Assembly: GCA_963702035.1 (NCBI GenBank)
Contig: OY969700.1
Location: 1,364,001 to 1,428,000, forward strand
DNA length: 64,000 nucleotides
From: VRUE01 sp963702035
Lineage (GTDB): Bacteria > Actinomycetota > Thermoleophilia > Solirubrobacterales > 70-9
Direction: 5' to 3'
A program made the translations under genes and the position numbers. The notes below the pieces were generated by a model. It saw nothing but the letters and a program-made list of their open reading frames with translations. It was not told where the DNA came from and searched no databases. This document shows positions 32,866 to 40,838 of the stretch, piece after piece; positions within the stretch are counted from its first letter, which is position 1; the number at the start of each line of letters is the position of its first letter.

Positions 32866-33544
32866 ATCCCACCGGAAAGCTGGCGGTGAGATCGATAAGG
32901 GCCCAGTCGGCCTCAGCTTGCTCGAGCTGATCGGCCGAGTAGCTGCCCGTTGCCACGCCGACCACCCTGATCCCCGCGCCGTGGCCGGCGGTGATGTCAC
33001 GAGGGGTATCGCCAACCGAGATACATGAGCCGTTTTGGAGAGAGCCGCCGGAGACGAGCTTGCCTCGCTTCAAGGCAGCTTCAGTCACCTCGGTGCGGTT
33101 GGCGGAATCGGAGCCGTAGCCGCCGAAGCTGAAGAAGCGGTTGAGGTGACCGCGGGCGAGCTTGATGTGGGCGGCGGCCTCGATGTTGCCGGTGACCAGG
33201 CCGAGTAGGACGCCGCCCTCGATCAAGCGGTCGAGCAGCTCCTCGACTCCCGGCATCACCCGGTAGCCGTCGGACTCGGCGACCGCGTCGGGAAGGTGCT
33301 TGAGGTAGCAGCCGATCGCCTTGGCGCGCTCTTCGGCGCTGCCCTCGCGACCGATCACCTCGCGGAAGACGATCGCCGCGATCTCGGGGTCGGTCATGCC
33401 GGCGTCGGTGTGCTCGGCGATGTCGGCCTCGACCCCGTGCAGCTCCTCGAAGCCGCGCTGCCAGGCAACCCCGCCCGCGCCGCCGGTCACCAGCAAGGTG
33501 CCGTCGATGTCGAAGAGCACAGCGTTGATTTCGGCTTCGTCCAT
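32864..33544 (-). CDS. HAD-family hydrolase (phosphoglycolate phosphatase-like)
   Basis: This 226-residue protein has HAD motif I LFDIDGTLL (catalytic D12 and D14), motif II LGLVTGN, motif III Lys, and motif IV ISVGDTPRDITAG. A helical C1-type cap lies at about 20-85. Such enzymes dephosphorylate small sugar or glycolate phosphates; the substrate is not predictable. The start is the ATG at 33544; the codons upstream of it are not family-like. Confidence 0.88.
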   Translation of the reverse strand: MDEAEINAVLFDIDGTLLVTGGAGGVAWQRGFEELHGVEADIAEHTDAGMTDPEIAAIVFREVIGREGSAEERAKAIGCYLKHLPDAVAESDGYRVMPGVEELLDRLIEGGVLLGLVTGNIEAAAHIKLARGHLNRFFSFGGYGSDSANRTEVTEAALKRGKLVSGGSLQNGSCISVGDTPRDITAGHGAGIRVVGVATGSYSADQLEQAEADWALIDLTASFPVG

Positions 33545-33561
33545 TCGCCTGGAAGCTATCT

Positions 33562-34173
33562 TCAAGTCATCCTCGGCAGCAGGAGCACCGCCGCGACCAG
33601 CTTCGTACACCAGCCATCCCTGGCTTCAGCCAGGCTGACGGTCAAGAGAACCTCCTCGTCGGAGTCAAACCCGAGGTCGGAAAGCTCATAGCTCCCGTGC
33701 TCCATTTGCATCAGCCGGGGCCGGACCAGATAGTCGGTGAGCGCCAGGTCATAGCGGCGACCATCCAAATAGAAGACGACACGTGGCCTGGATCGGCTCG
33801 ATCCCTCCCGGGGCGGCTCCGTCGCCATCGGCTCAACCAGCGCCAGAGACGACTCCACGCCTCGCAATGCCGTCGCTTCGAGCACCGCGGCACCCCGGTT
33901 ACCCAAGAGGGACGGCCCCGGTGCCAACACTGGCTCAAGCTCGCCATAGGCTCGCACCGGGTCGATTCGACCCGCCATCCGCCACGGCACGATCTCCACC
34001 GCGACATTCTCTGGCTGAGTGGGATCGCCGGTGGACCCGCCGTGCTCGAACCGGACCACGTCCAGAGGTCGGATATCCCGCCCATCTATTCGATAGTGCG
34101 TCGGAGTGAGCTGCTCCCTATAGGTGCGTCGCGACGAGGTCGGGCCAGTGGCCGGCCAGGTACTCGACGACAA
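33562..34173 (-). CDS. Dual-OB-like protein of a DUF488 cassette, start uncertain
   Basis: The open frame encodes up to 203 residues, but the first 19 only mirror the end of the upstream DUF488 gene. The recognisable part begins near RPLDVVRFEHGG and PTQPENVAVEIV, then RPRVVFYLDGRRYDLALTDY. It resembles what I recall as the dual OB-containing domain often encoded beside DUF488 genes. The usual N-terminal 50-60 residues (an RCVAG-like start) are absent, so it may be truncated. GTG at 34059 is a possible internal start. It is the last gene of the four-gene cassette at 33.6-35.6 kb. Confidence 0.55.
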   Translation of the reverse strand: MSSSTWPATGPTSSRRTYREQLTPTHYRIDGRDIRPLDVVRFEHGGSTGDPTQPENVAVEIVPWRMAGRIDPVRAYGELEPVLAPGPSLLGNRGAAVLEATALRGVESSLALVEPMATEPPREGSSRSRPRVVFYLDGRRYDLALTDYLVRPRLMQMEHGSYELSDLGFDSDEEVLLTVSLAEARDGWCTKLVAAVLLLPRMT

Positions 34174-34558
34174 GCCTGCGGTGACAATGCTCGGGAGTGG
34201 CCTCGCTGCACAACAAGACCGTGCGTTGCTTGAACTCCTCCGGGTTCAGCTCGTCCTCGATATGCCGGTTGCCCATCAGCTCCAGGAAGCGTTCCTCGTA
34301 TTCCCACCAGGGCATGTCCTTTTTCTTCTTATATGCACTGAGGATCTCCTCGCTTGGCGCCAGCAGCGGGGCATGCTCGTATTTCGCGCCCACCAATTCA
34401 CGCAGGAAGTAGGCGAGGTCATCCCGCTTCGCGAATCCGGCCAGCTGCGACCTGTTGTTGAGCCGGACATCGAGGAGCCGCTCGATCCGGTGCGCCTTCA
34501 GGCGGCCGAAGAAATCCTCGGCGGTTGTCTGCGTGAAACCGATAGTGAAGATCTCCAT
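34118..34558 (-). CDS. DUF488 family protein (second of a tandem pair)
   Basis: The 146-residue protein starts MEIFTIGFTQTTAEDFFGRL, the DUF488 opening. It has LLDVRLNNRSQLAGFAKRDD, YEHAPLLAPSEEIL and the C-terminal CSEATPEHCHRRLV, which is the most conserved block of the family. The reaction is unknown; the C/H-rich end looks catalytic or metal-binding. Its start lies 61 bp inside the preceding DUF488 gene, in a different frame. It shares limited identity with that gene, so the duplication is old. Confidence 0.88.
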   Translation of the reverse strand: MEIFTIGFTQTTAEDFFGRLKAHRIERLLDVRLNNRSQLAGFAKRDDLAYFLRELVGAKYEHAPLLAPSEEILSAYKKKKDMPWWEYEERFLELMGNRHIEDELNPEEFKQRTVLLCSEATPEHCHRRLVVEYLAGHWPDLVATHL

Positions 34559-35061
34559 AGGCTCTCCTCGTCATCGAAAAGCGACCCTTCGGAAAGTGAT
34601 ATCGGCTTCGATTCCACTTCACAGCGACCGTCGCCCCTAATGTGACCGATCGTCAAACCATCCTCCAGCAGCACCTTGGCAACGAGTAGGCGACGATGGC
34701 AGGCCGTGGGATCCTCCTCGCTGCACATGATCGCGACGCGGTAGTGCTCGGCTCCCCGGCGCAGCCTCTCGATCCCGGCGCGGAAATCGGTGCGCGTCGC
34801 GACCTTCCCGTACAGAACATGTCCGGCGGGATCGTAGAACTCGGCCGCCTCCGGGCGCCCGCCCAACTCCTTGCCCAGGAATAGATAGCGAGCGTCGACC
34901 GCCTGGGCCACGTCTGCGATCCGCGAACGGTCCACCCACTCCACGTATCGCGAATGGGGCCACGACCGGACATCCACGAGAACCTCGATGCCGTGCTCGG
35001 AGAGCAAGCGCTGAAAATGCTCCGCGGAGTGATTTGAGTGTCCGATAGTGAAGAGGTGCAT
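34498..35061 (-). CDS. DUF488 family protein (first of a tandem pair)
   Basis: This 187-residue protein has the DUF488 marks MHLFTIGHSNHSAEHFQRLL, VLVDVRSWPHSRYVEW, YLFLGKELGGRP and IMCSEEDPTACHRRLLVAKV. It carries a C-terminal extension of about 50 residues beyond the core, part of which overlaps the next gene by 61 bp. The function of DUF488 is not established. It follows the deoxyribosyltransferase-like gene by 11 bp. Confidence 0.88.
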   Translation of the reverse strand: MHLFTIGHSNHSAEHFQRLLSEHGIEVLVDVRSWPHSRYVEWVDRSRIADVAQAVDARYLFLGKELGGRPEAAEFYDPAGHVLYGKVATRTDFRAGIERLRRGAEHYRVAIMCSEEDPTACHRRLLVAKVLLEDGLTIGHIRGDGRCEVESKPISLSEGSLFDDEESLWRSSLSVSRRQPPRISSAA

Positions 35062-35072
35062 TCCTACCCAGC

Positions 35073-35582
35073 CTAGCCACCAACCGAATGTTCTCCGGCA
35101 GCTCGGCGAATCGTCGCCGCAAACTCAGGATCGTCGAACACGGCGCGCAGCTCGGCGGCGCAGCTATCGGCGTCATCGCAGGTGATCATCCGGGCTCGCT
35201 CGTAGGTCGCGAGCATTGCCTGAACCTCGGAGGTCGGCGAGCTTTCCACAGCGCAGCGCATGCCGACTATGGGCCGACGATGGCTGTAAGCGAGAGCTAG
35301 CTCGGCATCCGTCGTATCGGCAGCATCCCCAAGTAGCGCGACCACGCAATCCGCCTGCTCGACAGCATGGCAAACACCCTCGAAGAAATGCCCGGGGTCG
35401 CGGGGGCGATCCGCGCCTGCCGGAGGGGAACTGACGGCCGGCCACCCGCCCGCCTCACACGTCTCGATGACGCGATCGCGCAGGGAGTCCACGGAGCTCC
35501 GCCGGGCCGCTGGGGCGATCAAGTAGATCCACGAACCCTCATCGACAGCCAGTTCCTCGCCAGCCTGATGCTCATCGGTCAT
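35073..35582 (-). CDS. Nucleoside 2-deoxyribosyltransferase-like protein
   Basis: This 169-residue single-domain protein has a Rossmann-like pattern: WIYLIAPA, DPGHFFEGVCHAVEQADCVV, then ALLGDAADTTDAELALAY and RRPIVGMR. The D-x2-T-T-D-A-E94 segment followed by A-Y and PIVG matches the nucleoside deoxyribosyltransferase fold, which is related to TIR and SLOG-type nucleotide-binding proteins. It may cleave or bind a nucleotide. It is the first gene of the cassette with two DUF488 genes and a dual-OB-like gene, and the head of that likely operon. Confidence 0.65.
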   Translation of the reverse strand: MTDEHQAGEELAVDEGSWIYLIAPAARRSSVDSLRDRVIETCEAGGWPAVSSPPAGADRPRDPGHFFEGVCHAVEQADCVVALLGDAADTTDAELALAYSHRRPIVGMRCAVESSPTSEVQAMLATYERARMITCDDADSCAAELRAVFDDPEFAATIRRAAGEHSVGG

Positions 35583-35620
35583 CCAATCCGGAGTCTAAGG
35601 AGACAAGCGGCGGTCACGGC

Positions 35621-36619
35621 TCACTCACCGAGCAGTTGCTGCCGGCTCAGCCAGTAGAGCAGGCCGAGCGCGGGCAGAACGACGATCGCGGCGATGACGA
35701 AGACGATCAGGACGGCATCGAGGGTCGGCCCTGGTGCCGCCGCCTGGTCGATCCGCAGCGAGGTCGGCAGCAGGTAGGGGAACTGGGCGACGCCCCAGCC
35801 CCAGATCACCGCGATCACGGCGCCGGCGGCGAGCGGGCGCAGGCCGCGCCGGTAGCGGCCGAGCAGCAGGGCCAGTACGCCGAAGCCGCAGAGGATCGAG
35901 ACGATCACCAAGGGCAGCCCCTCGCCGATCAGCCGGTCGAAGACGTAGCGAGCTTCGGAGTGCAGGGCGATCAGGCCGAAGAGGGCGACGGCGCCGGCGA
36001 CGAGGCCCGCGACCAACGCGCGACTGGCGAAATAGCTTTCCATCGGCTCGTCTTCGGCGCGGTTGGCGTCGGCGAGCAGGTAGATCGCGGCCAGATAGGC
36101 GCCGCTGGCGACGAAGAGCGCGCCACTGAGCAAGGGCAGAGGGGCCAGCCAGCTTGAGAAGGCGTCGCCGTTGCCGGCGGCCGGGACGTTGCCGGCGGCG
36201 ATCGCCCCCACCACCGTGCCCATGAAGAACGGCGTCAACACCGAGGAGAGGGCAAAGGCGGCCCCCATCGCCCGGCGGTACTCGACTCGCCGGATCGATT
36301 TGCGGAAGGCAAAGCCGGCGCCGCGCAGGACGATCCCGACCGCGGCCAGCGAGATCGGCACGTAGAGGGTTGACATCACCGCGCCGAAAGCCTCCGGGAA
36401 GGCGGTCCAGAGGACGACGAGGATGAAGATCAGCCAGACGTGGTTGGCCTCCCAGACGGGGGTCAGCGAGCGCTGGATCAGCGCCCGCGGCCGCTCCCCG
36501 CGCTCGGCGTCGCCGGCGATCAGGTCCCAGAGCCCGGCGCCGAAGTCGGCGCCGCCGAAGAGCGCGTAGAGCGTGGCTCCCACCCAGAGGATCGCGGCGG
36601 CGAGGTCGGCCGTGCTCAT
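35621..36619 (-). CDS. cydB: Cytochrome bd oxidase subunit II
   Basis: The 332-residue membrane protein begins MSTADLAAAILWVGATLYAL and has WVGATLYALFGGADFGAGLW and RSLTPVWEANHVWLIF, the CydB hallmarks. Eight or nine transmembrane helices can be counted. With CydA it forms the terminal quinol oxidase that reduces O2 at low tension. Its ATG overlaps the cydA stop (ATGA), so the two are translationally coupled. Confidence 0.96.
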   Translation of the reverse strand: MSTADLAAAILWVGATLYALFGGADFGAGLWDLIAGDAERGERPRALIQRSLTPVWEANHVWLIFILVVLWTAFPEAFGAVMSTLYVPISLAAVGIVLRGAGFAFRKSIRRVEYRRAMGAAFALSSVLTPFFMGTVVGAIAAGNVPAAGNGDAFSSWLAPLPLLSGALFVASGAYLAAIYLLADANRAEDEPMESYFASRALVAGLVAGAVALFGLIALHSEARYVFDRLIGEGLPLVIVSILCGFGVLALLLGRYRRGLRPLAAGAVIAVIWGWGVAQFPYLLPTSLRIDQAAAPGPTLDAVLIVFVIAAIVVLPALGLLYWLSRQQLLGE

Positions 36620-38049
36620 GGCGCTCCTTCCCGTGGCGACTTACCCCCCTTTTCTCGGGGGCTAACTCGCCACGGGGCGGCCTGTGGTCCATATGGGGCT
36701 TCGGAGTCGTCGCCGTCCTCGCTGCGCCAGCGCCGCGACATCGCCCGCAGGACGAGGATCGCCCCCGTGCCGAGCCCGGCGTAGAGGATCAGAACGCCGG
36801 CGAAGGCGAACCAGATGCCCCGCGCGTCGGTCACGGCTTCGGAGGTGCGCATGTAGCCCTGCACGATCCAGGGCTGGCGGCCGACCTCGGTGACGATCCA
36901 GCCGAACCAGAGGGCGAGGATCGCGCCGGCGCCGGAGACGGCGACCGCGCGCAGGAACCATGGGGTGCCGGGGATGTCGCGGCGGCGCCACCAGGCCCAG
37001 GCGAGCCAGAGGCCGAGCAGCAGCAGAGCGCTGCCGATCCCGACCATCGCGTCGAAGGCGAGATGCAGCATCGTGTTGGCGGGCGGGCGTTCGTCCGCGG
37101 GGATGTCGTTGAGCCCGGTCACTTCGGTGTTCTTGCTGAAGCCGACCAGGTAGGAGTCGAGGCCGGGGATCGGGATCGAGGCCTTGACGCCGTCGCTCGT
37201 GCAGATGCCGCCGATGTACTCGGTCTGGTCGTCGCCGCTCTTCTGGATGCACTCCATGCCGGCGAACTTGGCCGGCTGGTGGTCGGCGACTTCGCGCGCC
37301 GCGGTGTCGCCGACGAAGAGCTGGATCGGCGTCGCGATGCAAGCGATCGTCAGCGGGATCAAGAGGCCGAGCCGGTGCAGGCGGTCGCGGCGGCCGCGCA
37401 GCATCCCGACCGCGTATATCGAGGCGACGAGGAAGCCGACGACCATGTAGGCGGCGAGGATCATGTGCGGGACCTCGTAGATCCAGGCCGGGTTGAAGAG
37501 CACCTTGAAGGGCTCGGTTTCGACCACCTTGCCGGCGGCGTCGAGGGTGAAGCCCTGCGGCGTGTTCATCCACGAGTTGGCGGTCACCACCGAGAAGGCG
37601 CCGCCGATGCCGGTGATCACCATCGGCACGCCCGACCAGAAGTGCGCCCAGCCGCTGAGCCGCTTCCAGCCGTAGATGTAGATCGCGAGGAAGATCGCCT
37701 CGGTGAAGAAGAAGAGCCCCTCGACCGCGAAGGCGATCCCGAAGGCGTCGCCGAAGCGCGACATGAAGTTCGGCCAGAGCAGGCCGAACTCGAAGCTGAG
37801 CACGGTGCCGGTGACGGCGCCGACGGCGAAGGTCACGCCCATCGCCTTCGACCAGCGCCGCGCCAGCCGCATCGCGTCGGCGTCGTCGCGCCTCAGCCCC
37901 AGCCAGTTGGCGGTGAGGATCATCGCCGGCAGGGCGACGCCGAGGCAGGAGAGGACGATGTGGAAGGCGAGCGTGAATGCCATCAGCTCGCGCGCGGCGA
38001 GCAGGTTGGACTGCGACGCGGCTATCGGTAGCGCGCCGAGGTCGACCAC
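36616..38049 (-). CDS. cydA: Cytochrome bd oxidase subunit I
   Basis: This 477-residue haem-bearing subunit has the N-terminal AFTLAFHIVLSCLGVALP (haem b595 His), the WIYEVPHMILAAYMVVGF helix (haem b558 His) and the quinol-loop start. GWIVTEVGRQPWIVQGYMRT is present as the conserved block before the last helices. The Q-loop is of the short type. The last 20 residues (VSPREKGGKSPREGAP) are encoded by a DNA palindrome at 36629-36675 and have no counterpart in the family. No cydCD transporter genes follow. Confidence 0.96.
   Translation of the reverse strand: MVDLGALPIAASQSNLLAARELMAFTLAFHIVLSCLGVALPAMILTANWLGLRRDDADAMRLARRWSKAMGVTFAVGAVTGTVLSFEFGLLWPNFMSRFGDAFGIAFAVEGLFFFTEAIFLAIYIYGWKRLSGWAHFWSGVPMVITGIGGAFSVVTANSWMNTPQGFTLDAAGKVVETEPFKVLFNPAWIYEVPHMILAAYMVVGFLVASIYAVGMLRGRRDRLHRLGLLIPLTIACIATPIQLFVGDTAAREVADHQPAKFAGMECIQKSGDDQTEYIGGICTSDGVKASIPIPGLDSYLVGFSKNTEVTGLNDIPADERPPANTMLHLAFDAMVGIGSALLLLGLWLAWAWWRRRDIPGTPWFLRAVAVSGAGAILALWFGWIVTEVGRQPWIVQGYMRTSEAVTDARGIWFAFAGVLILYAGLGTGAILVLRAMSRRWRSEDGDDSEAPYGPQAAPWRVSPREKGGKSPREGAP
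36629..36675. repeat. Palindrome forming the cydA 3' end
   Basis: Perfect 10-bp outer arms (CCCGTGGCGA and TCGCCACGGG) and imperfect inner ones (TTACCCCCC, CGGGGGCTAA) close on a TTTT loop. The element encodes the last CydA residues up to 3 codons before its stop and reads through in frame. It may have replaced the original C-terminus. Confidence 0.7.
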
Positions 38050-38052
38050 TCC

Positions 38053-39714
38053 CTACCTTTTCTCCCTCGCCTGGCGGTAGCGGCGGATCAGCGCGTTGGT
38101 CGAGCTGTCGTGGTGGAGCTTGGGCTCGTGACCGGACCGCAGCTCGGGGATGATCGCGACAGCCAGCGCCTTGCCCAGCTCGACCCCCCACTGGTCGAAG
38201 GAGTCGATCCCCCAGATCGCCCCCTGGGTGAAGACGCTGTGCTCATACAGGGCGACCAGGGTGCCGAGCGTGAACGGGTCGAGCCGCTCGGCGAGGATCG
38301 TGTTCGACGGTCGGTTGCCCTCCATCACCCGGTGCGGAACGATCTCCTCCGGCGTCCCCTCGGCCCGCACCTGCTCGGGCGTCTTGCCGAAGGCGAGCGC
38401 CTCGCTCTGCGCGAAGACGTTCGACATCAATAGGTCGTGGTGGTCGCCGAGCGGGTTGTTGCTCCGCATGAAGCCGATGAAGTCGCAGGGGATCAGTCGC
38501 GTCCCCTGGTGGATCAGCTGGTAGAAGGAGTGCTGGCCGTTGGTCCCCGGCTCGCCCCAGAAGATCGCGCCGGTGTCGTAGTCGACGTGGGCGCCCTCGA
38601 GCGTGACGTGCTTGCCGTTGGACTCCATCGTCAGCTGCTGCAGGTAGGCGGGGAAGCGGTGCAGATACTGGTCGTAGGGGAAGACGCCGCAGGTCTGGGC
38701 GCCGAAGAAGTCGCCGTACCAGACCGAGAGCAGACCCATCAGCATCGGCAGGTTGCCCGCCGCCGGCGTCTCGCGGAAGTGCTCGTCCATGGCGTGGAAG
38801 CCGGAGAGCATCTCGGCGAACTGGGCGGGCCCGATCGCCAGCATGGTCGAGAGGCCGATCGCCGAGTCCATCGAGTAGCGGCCGCCGACCCAGTCCCAGA
38901 AGCCGAACATGTTCTCGGTGTCGATGCCGAACTTCGCCACCTCCTCGGCGTTGGTCGAGACGGCGACGAAGTGCTTGGCGATCGCCTCCTCTTCGCCGCG
39001 CAGCCCGGCGAGCAGCCACTCGCGCGCGGTGCGGGCGTTGGTCATCGTCTCCAGCGTGGTGAAGGTCTTCGAGGAGATCACGAAGAGCGTCTCGGCCGGG
39101 TCGAGGTCGCGGGTGGACTCGGCAAAGTCGGTGCCGTCGACGTTGGAGACGAAGCGGAAGCTGAGGTCGCGGTGGCTGAAGTGGCGCAGCGCCTCGTAAG
39201 CCATCGTCGGGCCGAGGTCCGAGCCGCCGATGCCGACGTTGACGACGTTGCGGATCGGCTTGCCGGTGTGGCCGGTCCACTCGCCCGAGCGCACCCGCTC
39301 GGCGAAGGCGGCCATGCGGTCGAGCGTCTCGTGTACCTCGCGGACCACGTCGACGCCGTCGACGATCAGCGAGCGCTCGCGCGGCATCCGCAGCGCCACG
39401 TGCAGCACGGCGCGGTCCTCGGAGACGTTGATGTGCTCGCCGGCGAACATCGCTTCGCGGCGCGCCTCGACGCCGCGCTCGCGGGCGAGCTGGCCGAGCA
39501 TGATCAGGACCTCGTCGGTGACGAGGTTCTTCGAGAAGTCGAGGTGCAGGCCGGCGCCGTCGGCGACGAGGCGCTCGCCGCGCTCGGGGTCGGCGGCGAA
39601 GAGCTCGCGCAGGTTGGTCGCGGCGATCTCCGCGTGGAGGCGCTCCAGCGCCGGCCACGCCTCCCCCCTGCGCAGGGCAGGCGCAGGGCCGCCCACGGCC
39701 GCGCCTTCGCTCAC
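38053..39714 (-). CDS. pgi: Glucose-6-phosphate isomerase
   Basis: This 553-residue enzyme interconverts glucose-6-phosphate and fructose-6-phosphate. Family marks are VNVGIGGSDLGPTMAYEAL, VISSKTFTTLETMTNA, FGFWDWVGGRYSMDSAIGL and NQHSFYQLIHQGT-like (GQHSFYQLIHQG) near the C-terminus, with GKxL at the end. The start is GTG 39714, whose GTGA overlaps the tal stop, so it is translationally coupled to tal. It links glycolysis with the pentose phosphate genes in this cluster. Confidence 0.96.
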   Translation of the reverse strand: MSEGAAVGGPAPALRRGEAWPALERLHAEIAATNLRELFAADPERGERLVADGAGLHLDFSKNLVTDEVLIMLGQLARERGVEARREAMFAGEHINVSEDRAVLHVALRMPRERSLIVDGVDVVREVHETLDRMAAFAERVRSGEWTGHTGKPIRNVVNVGIGGSDLGPTMAYEALRHFSHRDLSFRFVSNVDGTDFAESTRDLDPAETLFVISSKTFTTLETMTNARTAREWLLAGLRGEEEAIAKHFVAVSTNAEEVAKFGIDTENMFGFWDWVGGRYSMDSAIGLSTMLAIGPAQFAEMLSGFHAMDEHFRETPAAGNLPMLMGLLSVWYGDFFGAQTCGVFPYDQYLHRFPAYLQQLTMESNGKHVTLEGAHVDYDTGAIFWGEPGTNGQHSFYQLIHQGTRLIPCDFIGFMRSNNPLGDHHDLLMSNVFAQSEALAFGKTPEQVRAEGTPEEIVPHRVMEGNRPSNTILAERLDPFTLGTLVALYEHSVFTQGAIWGIDSFDQWGVELGKALAVAIIPELRSGHEPKLHHDSSTNALIRRYRQAREKR

Positions 39715-40811
39715 GCCGGCGCTCCCTGCTGCGCGGAGATCGTCTTCAGCATCTCGTCCCACGACTTGGCGAAGCTCGCCTTGCCCTCCTCCTGCAGGCG
39801 CGCGGCCAGCGCATCGACGCCGATCCCGGCGCTCTCGAACCGCGCCAGCACCTCCTCCGCGTCGCCGCCGTCGGCCGGCACCGGGTCGCCCACCTCGCCG
39901 TGGTCGGCAAACGCGTGCAGGGTCGGCTCGGGCATCGTGTTGACGGTGAAGGGCGAGGCGAAGCCCTCGATGTAGAGAGTGTCGGAGGCATTCGGGTCCT
40001 TGGTGCCGGTGCTGGCCCAGAGCAGGCGCTGCGGGCGGGCACCCTCGTTCATCAGTCGCTGCATACGTGGCGAGTCGAGCAGCTCGCGGTAGGCGCGGTA
40101 GGCGCGGAAGCCGACCGCCAAACCGAGCCGGTTGCGCAGCTCCTCCGGCACCTCGTCGGCGACGGCGACGTCCCAGCGGCTCATGAAGATCGAGGCGACC
40201 GAGGCGACGTCGGGGTCGAGCCCGGCCTCGATCCGCCGTTCGATCCCGCGCATGTAGGCGTCGGCCGCGGCGAGGTACTGCTTGTCGTCGAACAGCAGGG
40301 TGACGTTGATCGGGATGCCGGCGAAGATCGACTCCTCGATCGCCCTGCGCCCGGCCTCGGTGCCCGGGATCTTGATGAAGAGGTTGTCGCGCTCGGCTTT
40401 GGCATGGAGCGCGGCCGCCTCCTCGATAGTCGCCTCGGCGTCGTCGGCGATCAGCGGCGAGACCTCGAGCGAGCAGAAGCCGTCGACACCGGCGGTGCGC
40501 TCGTGGACCGCGGCGAAGAGGCCGGTGGCGTCGCGCAGGTCGGCGAGCGCCAGCTCGAAGAAGATCCGCTCGGGGGGAGTGGCGCCGATCCCCTGCTCGG
40601 GCACGGCGCTGCCGCCGAGCTCGGCGATCTGCTCGTCGTAGGCGTCGCCGCCCGAGATCGCCTTGTCGAAGATCGTCGGGTTCGAGGTGAGGCCCGTGAC
40701 GGAGAGCTCCTCGATGTAGCCGGCGAGCGTGCCGTCGCGCAGCATCGTGCGGGTGATGTTGTCGAGCCAGAGGCTCTGCCCCAGCTCGTGCAGTTTCGCG
40801 GTCGGCTTCAC
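39711..40811 (-). CDS. tal: Transaldolase (actinobacterial, long form)
   Basis: The 366-residue enzyme moves a three-carbon unit between sugar phosphates. The sequence has SLWLDNITRTML, VTGLTSNPTIFDKAI and FIKIPGTEAG, in which the Lys forms the Schiff base. Near the C-terminus LLWASTGTKDP is also family-typical. The length fits the Corynebacterium/Mycobacterium type rather than the short 220-residue type. It lies 27 bp downstream of tkt and overlaps pgi. Confidence 0.95.
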   Translation of the reverse strand: MKPTAKLHELGQSLWLDNITRTMLRDGTLAGYIEELSVTGLTSNPTIFDKAISGGDAYDEQIAELGGSAVPEQGIGATPPERIFFELALADLRDATGLFAAVHERTAGVDGFCSLEVSPLIADDAEATIEEAAALHAKAERDNLFIKIPGTEAGRRAIEESIFAGIPINVTLLFDDKQYLAAADAYMRGIERRIEAGLDPDVASVASIFMSRWDVAVADEVPEELRNRLGLAVGFRAYRAYRELLDSPRMQRLMNEGARPQRLLWASTGTKDPNASDTLYIEGFASPFTVNTMPEPTLHAFADHGEVGDPVPADGGDAEEVLARFESAGIGVDALAARLQEEGKASFAKSWDEMLKTISAQQGAPA

Positions 40812-40838
40812 GGCTGTCCCTCCTTGGTCGCTTTCAGT

